A model generated the notes under the pieces. That model saw only the letters and a program-made list of their open reading frames with translations. It was not told the origin of the DNA and did no database searches. A program made the translations under genes and the position numbers. A DNA stretch of 44,480 bases from Halomonas campaniensis (lineage in GTDB: Bacteria; Pseudomonadota; Gammaproteobacteria; Pseudomonadales; Halomonadaceae): positions 1 to 44,480 of the forward strand of contig NZ_JPUA01000019.1 of NCBI RefSeq assembly GCF_002211105.1. The letters are read 5' to 3'. Positions within the stretch are counted from its first letter, which is position 1. Each line of letters starts with the position of its first letter. Below, in pieces: positions 1 through 8,127 of this stretch.

Positions 1-1165
1 ATTGCGGGTGGCGAACACCCTAAGCCGCAAGCAGCACCACGACTACTCCCACGAAGTTTATGACGCCATGGCGGGCTGCTTGGCGTGTAAATCCTGCGCG
101 GGGCAGTGCCCGGTTAAGGTCAACGTCCCCCAGTTTCGTTCTCAGTTTTTAGAGGTCTACCACGGCCGCTACCTGCGCCCGATTCGTGACTACGTGATCG
201 GCGGCACCGAATTTATGCTGCCCACCCTGGCCAAGGCGGCACCGCTGTATAACGCGGTGATTGGCCAGCGCTGGGTAGAGCAACTGATGCGCCGCACCTT
301 GGGCATGAGCGATTCACCGGCGCTTTCACGAGCCAGCGTCAAAAAGCAGCTCAACGCCTGGGGCGTCGCCGAGGCAACGCCGCTCTCGCTGACCCTGTTA
401 ACCGAACAGCAGCGCGCCAATAGCGTGATTATTGTACAGGATGCCTTCACCACCCACTTTGAAGCCAAGCTAGTGATGGACGTGGTGGAACTGCTGTCAC
501 GTCTGAATCTACGCGTATTTGTGATGCCCTTCTCCGCGAACGGCAAACCGCTCCAGGTGCAGGGCTTTCTGGGCGCCTTTGAACGCACCGCCGCCAAGCA
601 GGCCGAGCGGCTACGCACGTTGGCCCGCTTTGATATCCCCATGGTGGGCATCGACCCGGCGATGACGCTCACCTATCGCCAGGAGTACATCAAAGCGCTA
701 GGCAATGAGGCGGTGCCGGAGGTGCTGATGCTACAGGAGTGGCTGGCAACCCGTATTAACACGCTAGCGCCCAGCAAGCTCAAGTTGACCGACCCAGGCT
801 TTAAGCTGCTCTCCCACTGCACCGAGAAGACCAACGCGCCAGGTAGCCCTAAAGCCTGGCAGCAAGTGTTTGCGGCGTTTGGGTTAGAGCTTGAGCTGAT
901 GGCCACCGGCTGCTGCGGTATGTCCGGCACCTACGGCCATGAAACCCGCAACGTATCGACCTCAAAGGCCATTTACGCCCAGTCCTGGCAGCCGCAAGTG
1001 GAAGCCGAAGAGAATGCAGGAAAGCTACTGGCCACGGGCTACTCCTGCCGCAGCCAGGTGAAACGTTACTCAGCGCAAACGTTGCACCACCCCTTACAGG
1101 CACTATTGGCGCAATTGAAGTCGGTATCACATCGTTATCCAACAATAGGCAAGAGAGAGCAATAA
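1..1165 (+). CDS. ydiJ: YdiJ-type FAD/4Fe-4S D-2-hydroxyglutarate dehydrogenase, C-terminal part (cut by left edge)
   Basis: The reading frame is open at the left edge, so this is only about the last 387 residues of a protein of roughly 1000. What is visible is the iron-sulfur part: a ferredoxin-like motif CLACKSCAGQCP (fragment residues 26-37) and later a cysteine-rich GCCGMSGTYGHE segment (303-314) typical of the CCG domain. The FAD-binding and FAD-oxidase C domains would lie upstream of the window. The segment from RPIRDYVIG to LGMSDSPALS resembles the YdiJ family, which oxidises D-2-hydroxyglutarate to 2-oxoglutarate. The next gene, hglS, starts 2 bases after the stop and makes exactly that substrate, which supports the call over a generic D-lactate dehydrogenase or GlpC-like assignment. 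Confidence 0.8.
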   Translation, partial: LRVANTLSRKQHHDYSHEVYDAMAGCLACKSCAGQCPVKVNVPQFRSQFLEVYHGRYLRPIRDYVIGGTEFMLPTLAKAAPLYNAVIGQRWVEQLMRRTLGMSDSPALSRASVKKQLNAWGVAEATPLSLTLLTEQQRANSVIIVQDAFTTHFEAKLVMDVVELLSRLNLRVFVMPFSANGKPLQVQGFLGAFERTAAKQAERLRTLARFDIPMVGIDPAMTLTYRQEYIKALGNEAVPEVLMLQEWLATRINTLAPSKLKLTDPGFKLLSHCTEKTNAPGSPKAWQQVFAAFGLELELMATGCCGMSGTYGHETRNVSTSKAIYAQSWQPQVEAEENAGKLLATGYSCRSQVKRYSAQTLHHPLQALLAQLKSVSHRYPTIGKREQ

Positions 1166-1166
1166 A

Positions 1167-2528
1167 ATGACCCAAGCAGATCTTCTTTCAACCAATGATG
1201 TTCGCGACCGTTTCTCCAAGGCCATGTCGGCCATGTATCAAACAGAAGTGCCCCAGTACGGCACGCTGCTTGAACTTGTGGAAAGCGTTAACCAGGAAAC
1301 GCTTAGCCAGCAGCCGGAACTGCATCGCCGCCTAGAAGCCCAGGGCGAGTTGGCACGTTTGAGTGTAGAGCGCCATGGTGCGATACGTGTAGGTACAGCC
1401 GATGAGCTTTTCATGCTGCGCCGTCTGTTTGCTGTCATGGGCATGTATCCGGTCGGTTATTACGATCTCTCTGAAGCGGGCGTGCCGGTTCACTCAACCG
1501 CCTTCCGGCCCATCGACGATGACGCGCTGGCGATGAATCCTTTCCGCGTTTTTACCTCGCTACTGCGTTTAGAACTCATTGAAAGTGAGGCGCTGCGCCA
1601 GCGTTCAGAAGACATTCTGGCGAAGCGCGATATTTTTACGCCAGGGGCGCGCGAACTTATTGAGCGTCATGAAACTCAGGGGGGATTAACCAGCGAAGAG
1701 GCCGACCAGTTTGTAAAAGAAGCCCTGGAAACCTTCCGTTGGCACCAGGATGCGACGGTTGATCTGGATACCTATCAAGCGCTACACGATGAACACCGGT
1801 TGATTGCCGATGTGGTGTGTTTCCGCGGGCCGCATATTAATCACCTGACGCCGCGCACCTTGGATATCGACGAAGTGCAGCGCCGCATGCCTGAAATGGG
1901 CATGAACCCCAAAGCTGTGATTGAAGGGCCGCCGCGTCGTGAATGCCCCATTTTGCTACGCCAAACCAGCTTTAAGGCGTTAGAAGAATCAATCCGCTTT
2001 GCCGGTGATGCCCAAGGTACCCACACGGCGCGCTTTGGTGAAATTGAGCAGCGTGGAGTGGCGCTAACGCCGAAAGGCCGCGCGCTATATGACCAGTTGC
2101 TTAACGAAGGTCGTGAACAAACCGCGGGGCTGGATAACGACGCGCACCAAACGGTTATGGACAACGTCTTTGTCAAGTTCCCGGATAACGATGAGGCAAT
2201 GCGCCGGGAAGGCTTGGCATATTTTCACTATCACCTGACAGCGGCAGGTCAGGCTGCTAAAGAGAGTGCCGGTCGCGATATTGAGGCGTTGATCGAGCAA
2301 GGCCTAGTGGAAGCCCAGCCAATTACCTATGAAGACTTTCTACCGGTCAGCGCGGCGGGTATTTTCCAATCGAATCTAGGAGGAGGGCAGAATGAGGCCT
2401 ATGCGGGTAACGCTAATCGTGATGCCTTTGAGGAAGCGCTAGGTGCTCAAGTAACGGATGAGCTATCGCTCTACGCAGAGCGCGAAAACGCCTCTAAAGC
2501 GAAAGTGCTGGCAAGTTTAAAAGGTTAA
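1167..2528 (+). CDS. hglS: 2-oxoadipate dioxygenase/decarboxylase (DUF1338, YdcJ/HglS family)
   Basis: A 453-residue protein of the DUF1338 family. The characterised member, Pseudomonas putida HglS, is a cytosolic non-haem Fe(II) enzyme that converts 2-oxoadipate plus O2 to D-2-hydroxyglutarate and CO2 in lysine catabolism. As I recall it, the metal triad in that enzyme is His70, His226 and Glu294, and Arg74 contacts substrate. Here the same positions carry His70 and Arg74 (in VERHGAIR), His226 (in GPHINH) and Glu294 (in RFGEIEQ), so an active enzyme is expected. The ATG lies one base after the stop of the ydiJ-type gene, so the two are translationally linked and their products act in sequence. 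The gene ends before two strong hairpins. Confident in family; the function rests on the conserved residues and the neighbours. Confidence 0.88.
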   Translation: MTQADLLSTNDVRDRFSKAMSAMYQTEVPQYGTLLELVESVNQETLSQQPELHRRLEAQGELARLSVERHGAIRVGTADELFMLRRLFAVMGMYPVGYYDLSEAGVPVHSTAFRPIDDDALAMNPFRVFTSLLRLELIESEALRQRSEDILAKRDIFTPGARELIERHETQGGLTSEEADQFVKEALETFRWHQDATVDLDTYQALHDEHRLIADVVCFRGPHINHLTPRTLDIDEVQRRMPEMGMNPKAVIEGPPRRECPILLRQTSFKALEESIRFAGDAQGTHTARFGEIEQRGVALTPKGRALYDQLLNEGREQTAGLDNDAHQTVMDNVFVKFPDNDEAMRREGLAYFHYHLTAAGQAAKESAGRDIEALIEQGLVEAQPITYEDFLPVSAAGIFQSNLGGGQNEAYAGNANRDAFEEALGAQVTDELSLYAERENASKAKVLASLKG

Positions 2529-2540
2529 TCCGTCGTTTAT

Positions 2541-2576
2541 AAAGAACTGCAGCATAAAGATGCGCTGCAGTTCTTT
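2541..2576. terminator. 13-bp perfect hairpin after hglS
   Basis: Arms AAAGAACTGCAGC (2541-2553) and GCTGCAGTTCTTT (2564-2576) are perfect complements around a 10-base loop, 12 bases after the hglS stop. The downstream arm ends in TTCTTTAATAA, a weak T-tract, so it could terminate the ydiJ-hglS transcript or protect its 3' end. Confidence 0.6.
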
Positions 2577-2623
2577 AATAAGAGGGCCCTTAAATAAGTG
2601 GGTTTAGGCAGTAGTTAAACGAT

Positions 2624-2666
2624 AAAAAAACGTGCGCCTGCGGTTAACTCGAGGCGCATGTTTTTA
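2624..2666. terminator. Bidirectional intrinsic terminator between hglS and amaA
   Basis: An A-run followed by CGTGCGCCT pairs with AGGCGCATG followed by a T-run, with one G-T wobble and a 12-base loop. The A-run/T-run symmetry means it can stop transcripts from both directions, as expected between convergent hglS (+) and amaA (-). Confidence 0.8.
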
Positions 2667-2695
2667 TTTAAAGAATGTTAAGTAGTGACACCTGA

Positions 2696-3988
2696 TTAGA
2701 TCAGTACCCGTAAACACTGGCCTGCATGATATAGCGAGAAACCGCTCTCATAGGCACAGCTCCATAACGGGCGTGCTCTGATGGGTTTAGGCTGCGATAA
2801 CGGCAAAGGGAGCAGGCTGTCATCGCCATTGGCAATATAGTGAGCAAACCCTTCGCCAACTACGGTGCCAGTGGTAACGCCGCGCCCGTTGTAACCGGTG
2901 GCTGACAATATCCCAGGGGCAGGTTCAAAAATACGTAAGGTGTGGTCAGGGGTAAAGGCGACCTTACCTGTCCAGGTGTATTCCCAGCGAACGTTGCCGA
3001 GCGCAGGGAAGTAGTGATTCTGTATCGTATCGGCCCAGCGGGTGAGGTAAGAGAGCGGTTTACCCTCACCTTTGCCCAGGCTGCCCAGCAATAAGCGCCC
3101 CGCCTTATCGCGACGAATGCTGCTAAGTACCGTTCGAGTGTCCCAAGCACCTTGTTTCTCTGGAAGTATCGCATCGGCGGCGTCGCCGGTAAGGGGTTCC
3201 GATGCTAGCTGATAGTAATGCCCGGTAAAAAAGTGCTGACGGACTTGATTCCAGTCATCTTCGGTATACGCATTAGTCGCCATTACGACTCTATTTGCGG
3301 TCACGCTGCCGTTTTGGGTTAGCACGCGCCAGCGATCTCCTTGTCGCTCGATACCGGTTACCGCGCTGTGGCAGTAAAGCGTGGCCCCTAGTTTTGCAGC
3401 AGCGCGAGCGAGACCTTGCGTATAGGCGCAGGGGTTGATAGTGCCCGCGCGCTTATCAAGCAGTGCAGCATGTATCTGAGAGGTTCCCGTCATCCGCTCG
3501 CATGCTTCGCCTTCGATTAAGGTGACCGGCGCTCCCCGGTTTTGTAGCTGATCCCTGCGGCGAGCCAGCTCTTGGCAGCCTTTGGTGTTATGGCCAAGGT
3601 GCAGCGTGCCTGTTCGGGTGGCATCGCACTGAATGGCATGGCGCTCAATGATATTGAATACCTTTGACGGCGCGCCGCCTAGAACAGTATTAACCCGCTC
3701 ACCGTTCTCTTTGCCTAGCGCGGCCACAATGTCATCGGGGGGTATCCAAAGCCCCGCGTTCACTAGACCAACATTGCGTCCTGACCCGCCACTGGGAATA
3801 TCTCCCGCCTCCAGCAAGGCTGTTTTGATACCTTTCTCGGCCAGATGCAATGCGGTGGAGAGGCCCGTAATCCCGCCGCCCACCACACACACATCGACCT
3901 CTTCATGGCTGGCTAACGCGGGGTAATCTAGAGGTGTTTCGGCACTCGTTTGGGGCCAAAGGCAGCGCTCGGAGAGGGGCGTTGGCAT
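2696..3988 (-). CDS. amaA: FAD-dependent oxidoreductase, probable L-pipecolate oxidase (AmaA-like)
   Basis: A 430-residue DAO/GlpO-family flavoprotein. The Rossmann FAD motif VCVVGGGITG (residues 33-42) starts a beta-alpha-beta unit that ends in Glu60. The C-terminal block GYNGRGVTTGT and the closing SGFSLYHAGQ are typical of the PuuB/OrdL/AmaA branch of amine and imino-acid oxidases. Nothing in the sequence alone separates L-pipecolate oxidase from gamma-glutamylputrescine or proline-type oxidases. The specific call comes from the operon partner amaB and from nearby hglS, the same set found around amaA in Pseudomonas putida. It would make piperideine-6-carboxylate. The start is set by AAGGAG ten bases upstream of the ATG. 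It is the last gene of the leftward amaB-nhaC-amaA unit. Confidence 0.72.
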   Translation of the reverse strand: MPTPLSERCLWPQTSAETPLDYPALASHEEVDVCVVGGGITGLSTALHLAEKGIKTALLEAGDIPSGGSGRNVGLVNAGLWIPPDDIVAALGKENGERVNTVLGGAPSKVFNIIERHAIQCDATRTGTLHLGHNTKGCQELARRRDQLQNRGAPVTLIEGEACERMTGTSQIHAALLDKRAGTINPCAYTQGLARAAAKLGATLYCHSAVTGIERQGDRWRVLTQNGSVTANRVVMATNAYTEDDWNQVRQHFFTGHYYQLASEPLTGDAADAILPEKQGAWDTRTVLSSIRRDKAGRLLLGSLGKGEGKPLSYLTRWADTIQNHYFPALGNVRWEYTWTGKVAFTPDHTLRIFEPAPGILSATGYNGRGVTTGTVVGEGFAHYIANGDDSLLPLPLSQPKPIRARPLWSCAYESGFSLYHAGQCLRVLI

Positions 3989-4016
3989 TTTTTAGTATCT
4001 CCTTAAAAAGAAGCGC

Positions 4017-4037
4017 AGGTCGGCCCAAGGCCGACCT
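4017..4037. other. Perfect intercistronic hairpin between the NhaC-type gene and amaA
   Basis: AGGTCGGCC (4017-4025) and GGCCGACCT (4029-4037) form a 9-bp stem with a 3-base loop in the 56-base gap between the two genes. Read leftward, the T-run comes only about seven bases later, so it is not a canonical terminator in the operon direction. It may attenuate or stabilise the mRNA. Confidence 0.55.
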
Positions 4038-4044
4038 TTTATGG

Positions 4045-5505
4045 CTATGAAGTAGGTTGTTGAGAGGAGGGGGCAGAGTGTGGTGCATCAGTAGCGTTTG
4101 TTTCAGGCTGCTCCGGTTCGTCGCGGGGAATAAAGCGGCCGGTTAGTGCCCAAAACAGTCCGAATAGCGGTGATAGCCAGCAAGCGAAAGCGAAAGGTGC
4201 ATAAGCCAATGTGGGTACACCTATGGTCGATGACACAAAACCGCCGCCCATGTTCCAAGGAATCAATGGAGAAGAAAGCGTGCCGTTGTCTTCGATCGAG
4301 CGCGACAGCGTACAGGTTTTATATCCCATGGCTTGATACTGACCTTTTAACAAACGGCCGGGTAAGACCAGCGTTGTATACACATCGCCGATAATAGTAC
4401 TCACTGCAAGCGTAGTGCCGGAGCTTGTCGCCACTAGGCTGAAACGACCTTTAATTAACCGCATTAGCTGTTTAATGATCGCATCAACGGTGCCGTAGGC
4501 TTCCAGCATGCCAGCGAAACCTAACGCAAAGAACGTTAAGGTAACCACCCAGGTCATGGAGAGCACGCCACCACTGCTTAGCAGTGCATCAATGGCTGGA
4601 TTGCCGGTATCGCTGCTAAAACCATTCTGCATGGCATCAAATACCGCGTGTAAGGTCTCGCCTTGAACACCGATGGCTACCAGGCCGCCTATAGCTGCGC
4701 CGGTAAAAATGGTTGGAAAAGGCGGAAACTTGGCGAGCGCTAGAGCGATGACAACACAGGGGGGGATAAGCGTTATCCAAGAAAGGGTAAAGGTGTCATC
4801 AAGCGCCTGACGAAAGGTGGCAATATCGGTGCTTCGTTCGAACTGGCCGCCATAGTCAGCGCCGAGCCATACATAGAGCACCAGCGCTATCAGCATCGCG
4901 GGAACGGTGGTCGCCATCATGCTGCGAATATGGCTCCATAGATCCGTTTCACAGACCGCCGGTGTTAAATTGGTCGTCTCTGATAAGGGCGACATTTTAT
5001 CGCCAAAGAAGGCACCTGAAACGAGCGCGCCGCCCGTAAGGTGCATGGGAATACCCAACCCTTCCCCGATCCCCATTAGGGCAAGCCCGAGTGTCCCGAC
5101 CGTGCCCCAGGACGTGCCCGTTGCCAGCGATACCAGGGCACTAATCAAACAAGTAGCGACCAAGAAATAGGAGGGCGAAACCAACTGAAAACCATAATAC
5201 ATCAGCGTGGGAACAGTGCCGGAAAGAATCCAGGTGCCAATCACCATGCCGACCGCCAAGAGAATAAAAATGGCGGGCATTCCTAGCTTGACCACCTCCA
5301 GCATTGAGGCTTCCATCTTTTCCCAGGGAACGCCGCGTATGCGCCCGCACATGGCGCAAATCATAATGCCGAAAGCTAAGGGAATATGGGGAGTAAAGTC
5401 AGAGAAGATAAAAAACTGCAGTATAAGAATGGCGGTAGTGGCCAGCAGCGGAAGTAGCGCCATCGCGAGGCCCGGCGTCGGGCCGATTTGGACATCGTCA
5501 CGCAT
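4045..5505 (-). CDS. NhaC-family Na+/H+ antiporter-type carrier
   Basis: A 486-residue, highly hydrophobic inner-membrane protein with about 11-12 predicted helices and a polar, proline- and threonine-rich C-terminal tail. The block SGAFFGDKMSPLSETTNL is the hallmark of the NhaC family. This family includes Na+/H+ antiporters and also carriers exchanging organic or amino acids (for example malate-lactate MleN). The gene sits between amaB and amaA on the same strand (gaps of 70 and 56 bases), so the context suggests import of pipecolate, lysine or aminoadipate, or Na+ balance linked to that import. The sequence does not identify the substrate. Start supported by AAGAAGGTG just upstream. Confidence 0.8.
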   Translation of the reverse strand: MRDDVQIGPTPGLAMALLPLLATTAILILQFFIFSDFTPHIPLAFGIMICAMCGRIRGVPWEKMEASMLEVVKLGMPAIFILLAVGMVIGTWILSGTVPTLMYYGFQLVSPSYFLVATCLISALVSLATGTSWGTVGTLGLALMGIGEGLGIPMHLTGGALVSGAFFGDKMSPLSETTNLTPAVCETDLWSHIRSMMATTVPAMLIALVLYVWLGADYGGQFERSTDIATFRQALDDTFTLSWITLIPPCVVIALALAKFPPFPTIFTGAAIGGLVAIGVQGETLHAVFDAMQNGFSSDTGNPAIDALLSSGGVLSMTWVVTLTFFALGFAGMLEAYGTVDAIIKQLMRLIKGRFSLVATSSGTTLAVSTIIGDVYTTLVLPGRLLKGQYQAMGYKTCTLSRSIEDNGTLSSPLIPWNMGGGFVSSTIGVPTLAYAPFAFACWLSPLFGLFWALTGRFIPRDEPEQPETNATDAPHSAPSSQQPTS

Positions 5506-5534
5506 ACATCACCTTCTTTTTTTATGTTGTTAGT

Positions 5535-5559
5535 AAGGGCTCTTTAGATAAGAGCCCTT
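5535..5559. other. Perfect intercistronic hairpin between amaB and the NhaC-type gene
   Basis: AAGGGCTCTT (5535-5544) pairs with AAGAGCCCTT (5550-5559) around the loop TAGAT, in the 70-base gap. No T-tract follows on the operon strand, so an mRNA-processing or stability role is more likely than termination. Confidence 0.55.
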
Positions 5560-5575
5560 GCTTGATGGGGAAGGG

Positions 5576-7069
5576 TTAGTCGAACTTAATGCCTTGTGCT
5601 AACGGGAGTTCGCGGGAGTAGTTCACGGTGTTAGTTTGGCGACGCATATAGCTCTTCCAGACGTCGGAACCGGACTCACGACCACCGCCGGTCTCTTTCT
5701 CGCCTCCAAACGCTCCACCAATTTCAGCGCCACTGGGGCCGATATTGACGTTAGCGATACCGCAATCACTGCCGACGGCAGATACGAAGGTTTCAGCTTC
5801 ACGCACGTCGGTCGTGAAGATGCAGGATGACAGGCCTTGGGGTACGTCGTTGTTGGTGGCAATGGCCTCATCCAGCTCCTTATAGCTGAGCACATAGAGA
5901 ATGGGCGCAAAGGTTTCATGCTTTACCAGCGAATTTTGCTCGGCCACTTCAACAATGGCAGGCTCGACATAGTAGCCTTGATCGTTGTTAGCGATCTCAA
6001 CACGGCTTCCTCCGAAGACATTCGCACCGTGTTCACGAGCCTTGGCCAGTACGCTCTGCATGGCGTCGAAGGCCTGGTGATCGATCAAGGGGCCTACCAG
6101 ATTGCCTTCCAGTGGGTTGCCGATGCTCACCCCTTGATAAGCTTTTTTTAGCCGCGCTAATACATCATCCTTGATGGACTCATGAACGATCAGGCGTCGA
6201 AGCGTGGTGCAGCGCTGGCCTGCTGTACCGACCGCGGAGAAGAGAATGGCGCGCGTCGCCATGTCCAGATCGGCACTCGGTGCCAGAATCATCGCATTGT
6301 TGCCGCCCAGCTCGAGAATGCTACGACCAAAGCGCGACGCCACTTTGGGGCCGACTTCGCGACCCATACGGGTGCTGCCAGTGGCACTGATAAGCGCTAC
6401 GCGTGAGTCATCCACTAGCTGCTCGCCCGCTGCCCGTTCGCCAATAATCACCTGGCTCAAATGCTTGGGCGCTTCGTCACCGAACGCCTTTATCGCACGA
6501 TCCAATAACGCTTGGCAGGCGAGTGCTGTTAACGGGGTTTTTTCAGACGGCTTCCATAGCAGGCTATTGCCACATACCAGTGCCAGGGCTGAATTCCATG
6601 CCCAGGGAGCAACAGGGAAGTTGAACGCGGTAATCAGGCCAATCGGGCCTAATGGATGCCAACTTTCCCGCATATGGTGGCCAGGGCGCTCGGAGGCGAT
6701 GGTCAGGCCAAATAGCTGGCGGGATTGGCCAACGGCAAGATCGCAAATATCGATCATTTCCTGAACTTCACCCAGGCCTTCCGGAAGAATTTTGCCACAC
6801 TCCCAGGTGACTAACTCGCCAAGCGATTGTTTGTGTTGGCGTAATTGATCGCCAAACAAACGAACCAATTCACCGCGCCGAGGGGCTGGCACGCTTTTCC
6901 AGGCGAGAAAGGCTTTTTCTGCATTCGAGATAGCGGTATCCACGTCGCTATTGGATGCCGTTTTTAGACGACCAATCTCGCTGCCATCAATGGGCGTTGT
7001 AACAATAAGATCGCCGCCTTGATACTGCTCTTTTGTGACGCCCATTTTTTCCATCAGGGAATGAATCAT
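5576..7069 (-). CDS. amaB: Piperideine-6-carboxylate / L-2-aminoadipate-6-semialdehyde dehydrogenase (ALDH7, AmaB)
   Basis: A 497-residue aldehyde dehydrogenase of the antiquitin (ALDH7) class. The block GTAGQRCTTLRR carries the catalytic Cys287, ILELGGNN supplies the general base Glu253, FNFP supplies oxyanion Asn150, and LWKPSEKTP holds cofactor-binding Lys173. In ALDH7 the substrate is 2-aminoadipate semialdehyde, in equilibrium with piperideine-6-carboxylate, which is oxidised with NAD+ to 2-aminoadipate. It is first in the leftward operon with the NhaC-type carrier and amaA, and a LysR gene diverges from its 5' end. Full length, no missing motif. The ribosome site (GTGAAG) is weak but well placed. 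Confidence 0.87.
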   Translation of the reverse strand: MIHSLMEKMGVTKEQYQGGDLIVTTPIDGSEIGRLKTASNSDVDTAISNAEKAFLAWKSVPAPRRGELVRLFGDQLRQHKQSLGELVTWECGKILPEGLGEVQEMIDICDLAVGQSRQLFGLTIASERPGHHMRESWHPLGPIGLITAFNFPVAPWAWNSALALVCGNSLLWKPSEKTPLTALACQALLDRAIKAFGDEAPKHLSQVIIGERAAGEQLVDDSRVALISATGSTRMGREVGPKVASRFGRSILELGGNNAMILAPSADLDMATRAILFSAVGTAGQRCTTLRRLIVHESIKDDVLARLKKAYQGVSIGNPLEGNLVGPLIDHQAFDAMQSVLAKAREHGANVFGGSRVEIANNDQGYYVEPAIVEVAEQNSLVKHETFAPILYVLSYKELDEAIATNNDVPQGLSSCIFTTDVREAETFVSAVGSDCGIANVNIGPSGAEIGGAFGGEKETGGGRESGSDVWKSYMRRQTNTVNYSRELPLAQGIKFD

Positions 7070-7152
7070 TGCTTCACCAAATATTGAGTTGTGAGTAAAT
7101 TGGTTGCAGCGCCAGTATTGCTAGGGTATTGGTGAGCCTTCAAACGATGTTT

Positions 7153-7166
7153 ATGAAAAATATCAT
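7153..7166. promoter_or_regulatory. Candidate LysR-type operator dyad in the amaB/lysR gap
   Basis: The 123-base gap between amaB and the preferred lysR start contains ATGA-N6-TCAT (7153-7166) in an AT-rich stretch. A second imperfect dyad (TTATGAAA at 7151 with TTTCATGA at 7174) overlaps it. LysR regulators usually bind such divergent gaps; the site itself is inferred from symmetry only. Confidence 0.35.
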
Positions 7167-7192
7167 TCCTTTATTTCATGAGGTGGGTTGGG

Positions 7193-8077
7193 GTGCGACG
7201 TCGACATTTGCCTTCTTTAACCGGCCTGCACTGTTTTGAAGCAGCTGCTCGCCACCTGAGTTTCACCCGCGCAGCGGACGAGCTAAGTTTGACCCAGAGT
7301 GCTGTAAGCAAGCAGGTGTCGCAGTTGGAAATGACCCTGCAACATCCGTTATTTAGAAGGGTGAGAAAGCGTCTTCACTTGACGCCAGAGGGGGCGGTTT
7401 ACCTGAGTGAAGCGCGCAAAATATTAGCCCAGGTAGAAATGTCGACACGCTACATGCAGTCCTATGGCGTCGAGGCCGATGTGCTCAATGTGGCCACATT
7501 GCCCACTTTTGGTGCGCGATGGTTGATCCCAAGATTGAACGGATTTCGCTTTAAGCATCCTAGTATTAATCTCAATATCTCTAATCGTTCCGAGCCGTTT
7601 GACATGCAGAAGGAGCGTATTGAGATCGCCTTCTTTTTTGGTCACGGGGTATGGCCGCGAGCAGAATGCATTAAATTATTAGATGAGGAAGTAGTGCCTG
7701 TCTGTGCGCCTAGTGTCATGAGTCAAACAGACGTCAATGATCCGCTGGCGCTAACCAAGATGATTCTGCTGCAGGTATCTACTCGTCCTGAAGCATGGCA
7801 CGACTGGTTTGAAGCCCAACAGCTATATACCGAACACAGCTACCACGGGCCAAGATTTGATACCTTTTATATGGCCCTTCGCGCAGCGCGAGCAGGCTGC
7901 GGAGTTGCGTTAGTGCCAAGATTTCTAGCCCAAGAAGAACTTGATGAAGGGAAGTTAGTCATTCCCTGGCCGTTCTCACTGAACAGCCAGGATGCTTACT
8001 ATATGGCCTACCCAGAACATATGGCTGACCTGCATAAGGTCAAATCATTTACTGAATGGATTAAAGCGCGGCTCTAA
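7193..8077 (+). CDS. LysR-family transcriptional regulator (GcvA-like), divergent from amaB
   Basis: The N-terminal winged helix-turn-helix (FEAAARHLSFTRAADELSLTQSAVSKQVSQLE spans about residues 14-45) is followed by a periplasmic-binding-protein-like effector domain. I prefer the GTG at 7193. It gives MRRRHLPSLTGL, the usual beginning of GcvA-like proteins, and has GAGG nine bases upstream. The in-frame ATG at 7178 adds five residues and lacks a ribosome site. In P. putida a lysR gene also lies between amaB and hglS, so this is the likely activator of the ama operon, perhaps sensing pipecolate or aminoadipate. The ligand is inference. Confidence 0.85.
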   Translation: MRRRHLPSLTGLHCFEAAARHLSFTRAADELSLTQSAVSKQVSQLEMTLQHPLFRRVRKRLHLTPEGAVYLSEARKILAQVEMSTRYMQSYGVEADVLNVATLPTFGARWLIPRLNGFRFKHPSINLNISNRSEPFDMQKERIEIAFFFGHGVWPRAECIKLLDEEVVPVCAPSVMSQTDVNDPLALTKMILLQVSTRPEAWHDWFEAQQLYTEHSYHGPRFDTFYMALRAARAGCGVALVPRFLAQEELDEGKLVIPWPFSLNSQDAYYMAYPEHMADLHKVKSFTEWIKARL

Positions 8078-8090
8078 GTTAAATGCTAAA

Positions 8091-8127
8091 AGTGCTAAAC
8101 AGCTTACTTAACTAGCTGCTTAGCACT
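8091..8127. terminator. Hairpin between convergent lysR and BCCT genes
   Basis: AGTGCTAAACAGCT (8091-8104) and AGCTGCTTAGCACT (8114-8127) make a 14-bp stem with one wobble and a 9-base loop. It overlaps the BCCT stop codon by two bases and probably ends both transcripts, though T-tracts are poor. Confidence 0.55.

Noticed and set aside
6204..6764. 186-codon plus-strand frame opposite amaB
   Set aside because: Shadow of a conserved aldehyde dehydrogenase; no promoter or ribosome site.
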